Shown: positions 1 through 6,381 of the stretch, in pieces
How positions within the stretch are numbered: position 1 is the first letter of the stretch
Layout: each line of letters opens with the position of its first letter
Source: a virus
Direction: 5' to 3' (one strand)
Virus record (IMG/VR): IMGVR_UViG_3300032326_000529
Coordinates: 1 to 20,506 of that record
DNA length: 20,506 nt
Notes under the pieces: model-generated
What the model saw: only the letters and a program-made list of their open reading frames with translations
What the model was told of the DNA's origin: nothing
Database searches by the model: none
Position numbers and translations under genes: made by a program

Positions 1-450
1 ATTATTAATGCTCATCCCGATTCTAAAAATAATCAAATGGATGAACAAGTGTTAGCTCAAACTTTTGGCAATATGCCATTAGCAGATAGAAGAGCAGACT
101 TCTTAATGCGCAATGATAAAGATATAGCTTTAAGTTTAAATTTTATGAAGCATGCAGCAATGCCACAATTTAGGCACTTATTTCACTTTGTTGAATATGA
201 TGACTTTATAAGTAACCCAGAACAGGAGATTAATAAGATATATGACTTCTTGGAAATTCCGAAATATAATCACAAGTTTGAAAACATTGTTGACAGCTCA
301 GGCATCTCGAGAGAATCTCTTACAGGCATCAAGGATTTACACACGATTCGACCCCAAATGCAGAAGCTGTCTAAGAGACCGCAGGACGTGCTCTTGCCAG
401 AGACGATAAAGAAGTATTCAGGATTGGAGTTTTGGCGTGAACTTAGATGA
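1..450 (+). CDS. Sulfotransferase, C-terminal part (5' end outside window)
   Basis: The frame is open from base 1 with no stop upstream of the first ATG (37), so this is the tail of a longer gene whose start lies before the window. The visible ~149 residues match the C-terminal half of the phage and cyanobacterial sulfotransferase family, which moves a sulfate group from PAPS to a hydroxyl or amine acceptor. The block HFVEYDDFISNPEQEINKIY followed by DFLEIP is the family's 3'-phosphate-binding/dimer-side region. KDLHTIRPQ and the closing GLEFWRE are also typical. The 5'-phosphosulfate-binding loop expected near the N terminus is missing only because of the window edge. The gene ends 14 bases inside the terminase gene, so the two are probably co-transcribed. 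The substrate cannot be told. A glycan, lipid or modified host metabolite is possible, and viral sulfotransferases are known from aquatic phages. Confidence 0.85.
   Translation: MINAHPDSKNNQMDEQVLAQTFGNMPLADRRADFLMRNDKDIALSLNFMKHAAMPQFRHLFHFVEYDDFISNPEQEINKIYDFLEIPKYNHKFENIVDSSGISRESLTGIKDLHTIRPQMQKLSKRPQDVLLPETIKKYSGLEFWRELR
426..429 (+). promoter_or_regulatory. Ribosome binding site for the GTG start of terminase
   Basis: GGAG lies 7 bases before GTG at 437, inside the end of the sulfotransferase gene. This decides the GTG start: the next in-frame ATG codons lie well inside conserved sequence. Confidence 0.65.
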
Positions 451-2026
451 ACTCTTAAATGAATATAACTTTAGAAAGTGCCGTGGTCCAGAGAACGCAA
501 CACCAGATGAACTAGCAGAAGCCTTTGCTTTCTTCTGTGAAAACTATGCATTTATTAAACATCCTAACCAAGGACGCATTCCTTTTGTTTTGAGGGACGC
601 GCAAAAAGAAACTGTTAAAGCTTGGTTAAGTGACAGATATACTATAGTTCTTAAAGCTCGTCAGATCGGATTCTCTACACTGGCTGCAGCTTATGCATTC
701 TGGATTACCTTCTTTTGGCCAGATAGATTTGTGGTCATGCTTTCAAAGACTGAACGTGAAGCTACAAAGCTTTTACAAAAAGCTAAGTATATTTATAAAT
801 TTATACCTGACTGGATGAGATTGTCTGGTCCTGAACTATTACAAAATAACGTTTTAAAGATGTCATTTAGTAATGATTCTGTAATTGAATCAATGCCATC
901 TGCTAATGAACCTGCTCGTGGTGAATCTGTATACCTAGCTATCATTGACGAAATGGCGTTCTTGCCTAACCCTGAAGAAGCTTGGGCATCTATTGAGCCT
1001 ATTGCTGACGTAGGTGGTCGTGTTATCTGTCTGTCTACTGCTAAAGGTGAAGGTAATATATTCTTTAACTTATGGCATGGGTCACAGACTGGCACCAACC
1101 GTTTCCGTGGAATCTTTTTTCCATGGTCAGCATCTGGTCGTGACCAAGCTTGGTATGACGCGCAAGCCGCAGAACTACCAATATGGCAGTTACACCAAGA
1201 ATACCCATCAAATCCTGAGGAAGCTTTCATTCGTTCTGGCCGCCCAGTATTTGACATTGATGCTTTAAATAAATTTATAACTGAAACTCCCAAGAAAGGT
1301 TTTAATAAAAAACTATCTGATGTTCGAAACTCTTTTATGTTTGAGTCCTCCGGTGGACCACTCTCCATATGGGCCTTACCGCAGGCTGGAGCTAGATATG
1401 TTATTGGAGCTGACGTGGCCGAAGGATTGGCTAGGGGTGACTATTCTGCCGCTCATGTTATTGATGCTAAGTCTGGCACTGTAGTAGCCCATTGGCATGG
1501 ACATGTGGATCCAGACAAGTTTGGCGAAGAAGTTCTTTATTCATTAGGCTTCTTTTATAATGAAGCTTTAATAGGTGTTGAATCTAATAACCACGGTTTA
1601 ACAACATTAACATCTTTAAATAAAGCTAATTACACTAATCTATATAGACAACGTCAATTAAACATTAGGAACGCTGAAGCGGGAGAAAAGCTGGGTTGGC
1701 GCACAACAACCTTGTCAAAGCCTTTAGCTATAGACGAATTAAGTGCACACCTCAGAGATGGCGTCTTAGACCTCAAGTGCGAATATACTATTGCTGAACT
1801 TAAAACTTTTGTTCGAGATGATAATGGATCTACCCATGGTTCCCCGCACGATGACCGTGTAATGTCTTTGGCTATTGCCAACCAGATGCTTAAGTACGTT
1901 TGGCTTCCAGAGTATAGCCCTAAGACAGATGCTGCATTTGGTACATTAGCTTATTTTGCCAGTAAAGTTCCTAAACCACAGAAGGCAAAAGAACGTTGGC
2001 TTATCGGAGAATTTAATTACTACTAG
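437..2026 (+). CDS. Terminase large subunit (ATPase-nuclease DNA packaging motor)
   Basis: This 529-residue protein pumps phage DNA into the prohead and cuts it. The N-terminal ATPase shows a Walker A-type motif KARQIGFST (residues 73-81), a Walker B motif LAIIDE (167-172) with the catalytic Glu, and a coupling motif STAKGEGN (200-207). The C-terminal RNase H-like nuclease shows GADVAEG (Asp326), GVESNNHG (Glu382) and PHDDRVMS (Asp472/473), the expected metal-binding acids. The length is usual for the family. The start is GTG with GGAG 7 bases upstream, overlapping the sulfotransferase gene by 14 bases. No small terminase subunit is recognisable in the window. The call is very secure; the packaging mode (cos, headful or terminal repeats) cannot be judged from the sequence. 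Confidence 0.97.
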   Translation: MNLDELLNEYNFRKCRGPENATPDELAEAFAFFCENYAFIKHPNQGRIPFVLRDAQKETVKAWLSDRYTIVLKARQIGFSTLAAAYAFWITFFWPDRFVVMLSKTEREATKLLQKAKYIYKFIPDWMRLSGPELLQNNVLKMSFSNDSVIESMPSANEPARGESVYLAIIDEMAFLPNPEEAWASIEPIADVGGRVICLSTAKGEGNIFFNLWHGSQTGTNRFRGIFFPWSASGRDQAWYDAQAAELPIWQLHQEYPSNPEEAFIRSGRPVFDIDALNKFITETPKKGFNKKLSDVRNSFMFESSGGPLSIWALPQAGARYVIGADVAEGLARGDYSAAHVIDAKSGTVVAHWHGHVDPDKFGEEVLYSLGFFYNEALIGVESNNHGLTTLTSLNKANYTNLYRQRQLNIRNAEAGEKLGWRTTTLSKPLAIDELSAHLRDGVLDLKCEYTIAELKTFVRDDNGSTHGSPHDDRVMSLAIANQMLKYVWLPEYSPKTDAAFGTLAYFASKVPKPQKAKERWLIGEFNYY

Positions 2027-2029
2027 TAA

Positions 2030-2055
2030 TGTAAAAAGTTTTATAGTATAATAGG
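2030..2055 (+). promoter_or_regulatory. Putative phage promoter, motif copy 1
   Basis: First of four copies of a 26-base motif found only in intergenic gaps. It starts TGTAAAAAG, continues with TTTT and ends in TATAATAGG; TATAAT is at 2047-2052. No TTGACA-like box lies 16-18 bases upstream. The final AGG is also the first part of the AGGAG ribosome site (2053-2057) of the gene at 2063, so motif and translation signal overlap. It would drive the small-gene/portal block. Confidence 0.6.
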
Positions 2056-2062
2056 AGATTGT

Positions 2063-2284
2063 ATGAAGTGTTCAACTTGCGAAAGACCAATTGAGTCAGA
2101 AAATGACCTGAAGAGACAGCTTTGCTTCAAGTGTCATGTTAAGGGTGTTCGATTGGGCTTTACTCATGGGCAAGAAGCATTTCATGGACCAACCGAAAGA
2201 GAGCAACAAAGAGCTATGGAAGATTCCCCAAGATTTAAAGCAGGCGAAATTGAAAAGATTCCAGCTCGCAAGGAACTGATTTAG
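2063..2284 (+). CDS. Small zinc-ribbon protein
   Basis: A 73-residue protein with two CxxC knuckles (Cys3/Cys6 and Cys21/Cys24), the spacing of a zinc ribbon. The rest is charged and helical, ending in a basic/acidic tail (KIPARKELI). It has no membrane segment or enzyme motif. AGGAG sits 5 bases before the ATG. It is the first gene after promoter copy 1 and directly downstream of the terminase. Zinc ribbons of this size in phages often bind nucleic acid or cap a protein complex, so a packaging accessory role is possible but is only inferred from position. The product is not recognised as a named family. Confidence 0.75.
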   Translation: MKCSTCERPIESENDLKRQLCFKCHVKGVRLGFTHGQEAFHGPTEREQQRAMEDSPRFKAGEIEKIPARKELI

Positions 2285-2285
2285 T

Positions 2286-2489
2286 GTGGCTGATTGGCTC
2301 GTTCCTGTTCTTGTCGCTGTTATTGGCGGTCCTCTTGTTGTGCTAATACAATCTTTTAGAAAAGAAAGTTCTGAACAGCACGGTGTGTTGGCAGGCAAGA
2401 TAGACAAAATCGCAGACAAATTAGACGGCCATATTGAATGGCATTTAACAAAACCAAAACCAAAATCAAAATCAAATAAGGAGCAATAA
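2286..2489 (+). CDS. Small membrane protein, DUF2746-like
   Basis: A 67-residue protein starting at GTG, one base after the previous stop, with AAGGA about 10 bases upstream. Residues 4-22 form one hydrophobic helix (LVPVLVAVIGGPLVVLIQ). A short helix-forming segment follows (KESSEQHGVLAGKIDKIADK), then DGHIEWHL and a strongly basic tail rich in KPKSK. The layout of one N-terminal helix, QH, a coiled segment and HI-x-WH resembles DUF2746 proteins of actinophages, whose function is unknown. The N-terminal anchor with a charged cytoplasmic tail also fits a holin, antiholin or spanin-like lysis factor. The location in the head region, far from the lysis genes at 19.8 kb, makes a lysis role uncertain. 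Confidence 0.7.
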   Translation: MADWLVPVLVAVIGGPLVVLIQSFRKESSEQHGVLAGKIDKIADKLDGHIEWHLTKPKPKSKSNKEQ

Positions 2490-2491
2490 TC

Positions 2492-3166
2492 ATGGCCAGT
2501 TCAAAAGATAAAAAATACCCACCAGGGCAAAAGCCAATCAGCAAAACACCAGCAATGCCAGCTAAGCCAACAATGGCACAAGCATTTCAAGCTGCACAGG
2601 GTCCAGCTGTAGCCAGACCATACGGTCCAGGCAACCCAAAACCAACACCTTCCTTATTTCCTAAAGGTAATGCTTCACAAGGACCAAAGGATACTCGTGG
2701 CGTTGCACAAAGAATTGTTGAAGCTGGCAAACCAAAATCCATGGCACCAAAAGAATCAGCTGATATAACTGCACAAAAGAAAGCAGCAGATGCAAAAGCC
2801 AATACTGCACGTATGGCAAAAGACATGGCTATAGGTTCAAAAGTTGCTAAGAAGGCAGCAGCATCATCTTCTACTTCTACTACTTCTACTACTTCTACTA
2901 CTTCTACCAGTAAAGCCGCTAAGCCATATGTAAAGCTTAAGCAGCCAGCAAGAGAAGCAGCACGTCGTGCATATGTACAAAAGCAACTAGACAGACTTGG
3001 CATTAAGCCAACACCTGCAGGTAAGCCACGCAGTGCAGCAGAAAAAGCAGCAAGAGCAAAGGCACGTGCAACTTGGGACAAGAAGAACCCATTTAAACCT
3101 AAGTCAAAAGATGGCAACAACTCTTCACCAAGCGATTCCTCAAGAGAGAGAAGACCAGAAGCATAA
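2492..3166 (+). CDS. Basic low-complexity protein of unknown function
   Basis: A 224-residue protein, very rich in Lys, Ala, Pro and Ser, with no recognisable domain. The N-terminal third is Pro-rich (KYPPGQKP, GPGNPKPTPS). The middle is an Ala/Lys-rich helix-forming stretch, then a Ser/Thr tract (residues ~126-139) encoded by a 9-base tandem repeat. The C-terminal third is again helical and basic (AAEKAARAKARATW) and ends in a Ser/Arg-rich tail. The ATG has AGGAG upstream (AATAAGGAGC), and the stop overlaps the next ATG (TAATG). It looks disordered and nucleic-acid-binding by charge. It may be a DNA-associated or internal head protein, but that is inference only. Confidence 0.75.
   Translation: MASSKDKKYPPGQKPISKTPAMPAKPTMAQAFQAAQGPAVARPYGPGNPKPTPSLFPKGNASQGPKDTRGVAQRIVEAGKPKSMAPKESADITAQKKAADAKANTARMAKDMAIGSKVAKKAAASSSTSTTSTTSTTSTSKAAKPYVKLKQPAREAARRAYVQKQLDRLGIKPTPAGKPRSAAEKAARAKARATWDKKNPFKPKSKDGNNSSPSDSSRERRPEA
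2868..2907 (+). repeat. 9-base tandem repeat coding a Ser/Thr tract
   Basis: The unit CTTCTACTA repeats at 2874, 2883, 2892 and partly at 2901, preceded by a truncated copy from 2868. It encodes alternating Ser and Thr (STTSTTSTTS) within the basic protein at 2492. The 9-base unit keeps the frame, so copy number could change by slippage without breaking the gene. Confidence 0.85.
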
Positions 3167-3351
3167 TGAAGAAAACTAAAGCTCAAGCAAAAATTTCTAA
3201 AGTAATGAAGGAATATAAAGCTGGTACATTGCACAGTGGAGTAGATCCTAAAGGACCAAAGAAAGCAAAAGTAGTTACATCACGCAAGCAAGCTATTGCA
3301 ATTGCACTTAGTGAAGCAGGAAAATCTAAAAAGAAAGCAAAAGGTAAATAA
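3166..3351 (+). CDS. Small basic protein, DUF6496-like
   Basis: A 61-residue, Lys-rich protein. The core KVMKEYKAGTLHSG followed by SRKQAIAIALSEAG and a KSKKKAKGK tail matches the small phage/bacterial family I know as DUF6496 (KVMHEFK...SGKKV...KQAIAIALSEA). Its function is unknown. The start ATG overlaps the previous stop (TAATG), and its own stop overlaps the following ATG in the same way, implying translational coupling. It belongs to the chain of basic genes between terminase and portal. The family match is by memory of the motif. Confidence 0.8.
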   Translation: MKKTKAQAKISKVMKEYKAGTLHSGVDPKGPKKAKVVTSRKQAIAIALSEAGKSKKKAKGK

Positions 3352-3752
3352 TGTTTTTACAACTTGAAAAGACGTACACATACAATGGTTCAGCTGGCCC
3401 ATATAACTTTCCAGCTGACTGGTTCCCAATGAATTGTGCTGGTTATGATACAGTAGCAATAACCATTTTCGCAGCAACTGGTTTTGATGGAACTATTTCA
3501 TTTTGGGGTGGCGCAGGAAATAATTCAAATTCACCAGCATTATGGGGAGTAAATGATGCATCAGATGCTTCGTCATTAGTTACTCAAGTAACTAGTTCGG
3601 TCGGTGCAACACCTACACAATATGCTCACAACTTTAGGGGTAGTGTAGCTGGTCTAGCAGAATTTGGCGTGTACCTTGCTGACCCAGCAACTTTTGAATC
3701 TGTAGTAGGTACAGTTACAGTTGAAGTTGGCTTCTACTCGAGCGCTAAGTAA
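3351..3752 (+). CDS. Beta-rich structural protein, possible head decoration protein
   Basis: A 133-residue protein unlike its neighbours: neutral to acidic, rich in Gly, Ser, Thr, Val and aromatic residues, with alternating hydrophobic patterns of beta strands (TVAITIFAATGFDGTISFWG; VGTVTVEVGFYSS). There is no signal peptide or Cys motif; only one Cys is present. Such small beta-sandwich proteins next to capsid genes often decorate the head surface. That role is inferred from composition and location, not from a recognised family. Both ends are TAATG overlaps with neighbouring genes (3351 and 3752), so it is locked into the same translational chain as the basic proteins. Confidence 0.7.
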   Translation: MFLQLEKTYTYNGSAGPYNFPADWFPMNCAGYDTVAITIFAATGFDGTISFWGGAGNNSNSPALWGVNDASDASSLVTQVTSSVGATPTQYAHNFRGSVAGLAEFGVYLADPATFESVVGTVTVEVGFYSSAK

Positions 3753-3880
3753 TGCCAGTTCCTAACATCCAGATGAGGGATATGGATGCTATGAACAGCA
3801 CTACGCAGCAAAAGTATCCTAAAAAGAAGAAGACAAAAAAAGTTGTCAACAACGTACCAGTAAAGAAGAATAAAAAATAA
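3752..3880 (+). CDS. Very small Lys-rich protein (42 residues)
   Basis: This short frame begins at the ATG that overlaps the stop of the beta-rich protein (TAATG) and ends in a TAA that overlaps the ATG of the next small gene. The product reads MPVPNIQMRDMDAMNSTTQQ, then a Lys cluster KYPKKKKTKK, and ends VKKNKK. The exact overlaps on both sides, the lack of any other gene in 3753-3879 and the composition shared with neighbours support it as real. Its function is unknown; it is strongly positively charged. Confidence 0.65.
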   Translation: MPVPNIQMRDMDAMNSTTQQKYPKKKKTKKVVNNVPVKKNKK

Positions 3881-4053
3881 TGGCCGCAAAAAAAAGTAAA
3901 CCAGTATGGGAAAAGGCACGTCCTAAATCTTTAGGCGCGCCAAAGAAACTAAGCCCTGCTAAAAAAGCAGCAGCAAAAGCTTCTGCTAAAGCAGCAGGTA
4001 GACCTTACCCAAATCTAATTGATAATATGAAAGCTGCAAGGAAAAAGAAATAA
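3880..4053 (+). CDS. Small Lys/Ala-rich basic protein (57 residues)
   Basis: It starts at the ATG overlapping the previous stop and ends in TAA overlapping the next ATG (both TAATG). The product begins MAAKKSKPVWEKARPKSLGA, has an Ala/Lys-rich middle (KKAAAKASAKAAGR) reminiscent in composition of histone H1-like tails, and ends MKAARKKK. Its opening KPVWEKARPKS resembles the opening of the next protein (KTPAWQRKEGKSP), so the two may be distant relatives. Function is unknown; nucleic acid binding is suggested by charge alone. Confidence 0.7.
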   Translation: MAAKKSKPVWEKARPKSLGAPKKLSPAKKAAAKASAKAAGRPYPNLIDNMKAARKKK

Positions 4054-4313
4054 TGGCTAAGACTCCTGCATGGCAAAGGAAAGAAGGCAAAAGCCCTACA
4101 GGTGGATTGAATGCTAAAGGCCGTGCATCAGCAAAAGCTCAAGGCATGAATTTAAAACCACCAGTTACTGCTAAGCAGGCAGCAAAATCACCAAAATCTG
4201 CAGCAAGAAGAAAATCATTTTGCGCTAGGATGGAAGGAAATCCAGGACCAATGAAAGATTCTAAGGGAAGACCAACACGCAAAGCGTTGGCATTAAAGAA
4301 GTGGGACTGCTAA
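4053..4313 (+). CDS. Small basic protein, DUF6321-like
   Basis: An 86-residue protein matching the phage family I know as DUF6321. The recognisable blocks are AWQRKEGKSPTGGLNAKGR (residues 6-24), MNLKPPV, RRKSFCARM and GNPGPMKDSKGRPTRKALAL, ending KKWDC. Members occur widely in aquatic phages near terminase, portal and capsid genes, and have no assigned function. The ATG overlaps the previous stop and has AAGGA about 10 bases upstream. The portal gene starts one base after its stop. The protein is strongly basic with two Cys (one in SFCARM, one C-terminal). A packaged or assembly-associated nucleic-acid-binding role is a guess. Confidence 0.85.
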   Translation: MAKTPAWQRKEGKSPTGGLNAKGRASAKAQGMNLKPPVTAKQAAKSPKSAARRKSFCARMEGNPGPMKDSKGRPTRKALALKKWDC

Positions 4314-4314
4314 T

Positions 4315-6318
4315 ATGGCAAGACAAAGTAACTCAGATAAATTAAGTCAGTATAGACAGAAAATTAATTTAGCACAAAAAGTATTAGAGCAGCAAAATTA
4401 TATTCAACTGTGGCAACGTTTAATTAACTTGTATCGCGGTAGACATTACCGTGGTGCTGGCGTTGGTGACAGATTACTTGTTAACGTTGCATTCTCAACT
4501 ATTAATACTCTAGCTCCTGCAATTGCTATTGGTCGTCCAAAGATTAATGTTAACCCGCGTAGACCAGAAGATGGTGACAAAGCTGTAGTAACTGAATCAA
4601 TCATTAATTATTGGTGGCAGCATTATGGTTGTCAGCCAGAGTTTCAAAGAGCAGCAAAAGACTATTTAATTATTGGTCATGGTTGGGTTAAAACTGGTTA
4701 TCGTTTTGTTGAAGAAGCAAAGCTTGATGATATTCAAGACACTGCTGATGAAGCTGCAAGTAGAGAGAATCCACCAACAGGTGATGTTGAATCAACATTC
4801 GTAATTAGAGAAGACCGCCCATTCTTAGAGCGCGTTGACCCATTTAACATGTATGTAGATCCTTACGCAACAGATATGAATGACCTGCGTTGGATTGCAC
4901 AGAAAAGTCGCCGCACATTAAAAGATGTTAAGAATGATGAACGTTATGATTACACAGCAAGACAAAACGTAGGACCAGCTATTAATACAGCAGTAGCAGA
5001 TTATCTAGCTACCAATGCCTATGATTACAACTATGATTCAGAAGAAGCTATGTGCAATATCTATGAGTATTACAATGTTGATACTGGTGAGATGTGCATA
5101 TTCTCAGACACTGGCGACAAGTTCCTAGTCAAGCCAGTAAAGATGCCATATGTATTTGGTCATCCATTCATCATGTTACGCAACTATGAAATCCCTGGAT
5201 TCTTTTATCCAATGGGTGAACTTGAAGCAATTGAACCACTGCAGTACGAATTAAATGAAACTCGTACACAGATGATGAACCATAGAAAGCGCTTCTCCCG
5301 TAAGTATCTGTTTAGCGAATCAGCATTCGATGATGCTGGCCGTCAGGCTTTGGCATCAGATGATGACAACGTATTGGTTCCAGTTAAAGGTAATGAGAAT
5401 CTACAGAACGTAGTAGCTGCAATGCCAGCTTATATTAACCCACCTGAATTCTATAAGATGAGTGAGTCAATTGAAGCAGACATCGACCGTGTGTCAGGTG
5501 TCTCAGAGTATCAGCGTGGAATCATTCCAGAAACAACTAGAACCGCCCGCGAAGCATCAATCATTGCTGAGTCTGGTAATGCTAGAGTGGCTGAAAAGCT
5601 TATAGATATTGAGAACTGCATAGCTGCTTGTGCTTCTAATCTTATAATGCTTGCTCAACAGTATCTAACTGGTGAACAAACTGTAAGAATAGTAGGCAGT
5701 GAGAATGCACCTGTATGGTTGACTTTTGATAAAGATTATATTTCTGGTGAGTTTGACTTTAATGTTGAGGCTGGATCCACAGCTCCACGCAATGAAGCTT
5801 TCCGTAGAGATATGGCTATGCAGATAGTTTCAGCAATGCAACCGTTTGCCCAGGCAGGACTTGTTAACTTGCCTAAGTTGGCTGAGTATGTTTTAAGTAC
5901 TGGATTCGGAGTAAAGAATGCAGGAGCATTTTTACAAAGTCCAGAACAACAAGCACCAGAAGGAATGACTCCTGACCAGGCAGAGTTAGAAGGACAAGGT
6001 TTACCACCAGGTATGACTCCAGATGATATGGCAGCAATGCAATCAGAACAAGGTGGACAAGGTCTACCTCCTGAATTAATGGCTGCTTTACAAGGTGGAC
6101 AAGGTGGCCCTCCTCCTCAACAAGGTGGATTACCTCCTGAATTATTAGCTGCACTGCAAGGTGGAGCACCTCAAGCTGGACCAGCACAAGGTGGAATGGA
6201 AGGATTACCACCAGAAATATTGGCCGCTTTACAAGGACAAGCACCTCAAGCTGGAGGACTAGAAGGTCTACCGCCTGAGATTTTGGCAGCGTTACAAGGA
6301 CAGCCGCCACAACAATAA
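4315..6318 (+). CDS. Portal protein
   Basis: At 667 residues this is the dodecameric ring at the head vertex through which DNA passes and to which the tail docks. The N-terminal region shows the signature run of this portal family: LYRGRHY (39-45), LLVNVAFSTINTLAPAI (54-70), RPKINVNPRRPED (74-86), SIINYWW and DYLIIGHGWVKTGY (116-129). Further on come DRPFLERVDPFNMYVDPYAT and a helical stem/crown region with RVSGVSEYQRG and TARTARE-like motifs (TTRTAREASIIAESGNAR). The length up to residue ~545 is usual. The last ~105 residues are an added Gln/Gly/Pro-rich tail with five LPPE-type repeats. It stands between the small basic genes and the scaffold gene, the normal place for a portal. Confidence 0.95.
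   Translation: MARQSNSDKLSQYRQKINLAQKVLEQQNYIQLWQRLINLYRGRHYRGAGVGDRLLVNVAFSTINTLAPAIAIGRPKINVNPRRPEDGDKAVVTESIINYWWQHYGCQPEFQRAAKDYLIIGHGWVKTGYRFVEEAKLDDIQDTADEAASRENPPTGDVESTFVIREDRPFLERVDPFNMYVDPYATDMNDLRWIAQKSRRTLKDVKNDERYDYTARQNVGPAINTAVADYLATNAYDYNYDSEEAMCNIYEYYNVDTGEMCIFSDTGDKFLVKPVKMPYVFGHPFIMLRNYEIPGFFYPMGELEAIEPLQYELNETRTQMMNHRKRFSRKYLFSESAFDDAGRQALASDDDNVLVPVKGNENLQNVVAAMPAYINPPEFYKMSESIEADIDRVSGVSEYQRGIIPETTRTAREASIIAESGNARVAEKLIDIENCIAACASNLIMLAQQYLTGEQTVRIVGSENAPVWLTFDKDYISGEFDFNVEAGSTAPRNEAFRRDMAMQIVSAMQPFAQAGLVNLPKLAEYVLSTGFGVKNAGAFLQSPEQQAPEGMTPDQAELEGQGLPPGMTPDDMAAMQSEQGGQGLPPELMAALQGGQGGPPPQQGGLPPELLAALQGGAPQAGPAQGGMEGLPPEILAALQGQAPQAGGLEGLPPEILAALQGQPPQQ
5998..6315 (+). 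repeat. Degenerate tandem repeats in the portal C-terminus
   Basis: Five units start at 5998, 6061, 6127, 6202 and 6265 (steps of 63, 66, 75 and 63 bases). Each encodes a version of GLPPELLAALQGG followed by a Gln/Gly/Pro/Ala linker. Units 2-5 are close to each other in protein; unit 1 is diverged (GLPPGMTPDDMAAMQ). Codons differ between units, so the repetition is kept at protein level rather than being a fresh DNA duplication. Confidence 0.9.
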
Positions 6319-6326
6319 AAGAATTA

Positions 6327-6352
6327 TGTAAAATTTTTTACATATATATAGG
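6327..6352 (+). promoter_or_regulatory. Putative phage promoter, motif copy 2
   Basis: Second copy of the 26-base motif, in the 63-base gap between portal and scaffold. It begins TGTAAAA, then TTTTTTACA, and ends ATATATATAGG. The left half is a perfect inverted repeat (TGTAAAA, TT, TTTTACA; 6327-6342). It lies 29 bases before the scaffold ATG and would drive scaffold and capsid expression. Confidence 0.6.
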
Positions 6353-6381
6353 AACAACCAATTAGAAGGATAGGATTCCAA

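Noticed and set aside
793-1368. 191-codon open frame on the minus strand within the terminase gene
   Set aside because: It is opposite a terminase with all catalytic motifs intact; composition shows no protein-like pattern and no ribosome site or operon context. All other minus-strand frames (for example 2587-3234, 5873-6310, 18621-19025) are rejected for the same reason.
2016-2030. Small hairpin ATTACT-ACT-AGTAAT at the terminase stop, as a terminator
   Set aside because: Only six weak A/T-rich pairs, a three-base loop and no following U-run; too weak for termination.
2030-2055. Classical sigma-70 promoter with -35 and -10
   Set aside because: The -10-like TATAAT is present in copies 1 and 4, but no TTGACA-like hexamer lies 16-18 bases upstream in either; the TTTACA-like part is one or two bases from the -10.
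2587-3234. 215-codon minus-strand frame opposite the basic proteins
   Set aside because: It arises because repetitive Lys/Ala codons leave few stops on the other strand; the Val/Glu run is the reverse of the Ser/Thr tandem repeat.
5998-6315. CRISPR-like direct repeats
   Set aside because: Units are unequal, diverged in DNA, in frame with the portal and encode a clear protein repeat; no spacers.
6334-6352. T-run and AT-rich stretch after the portal as an intrinsic terminator
   Set aside because: There is a 7-base A/T dyad but no GC stem before the T-run, and the same sequence recurs as the 26-base motif upstream of other genes, so a promoter reading is better.
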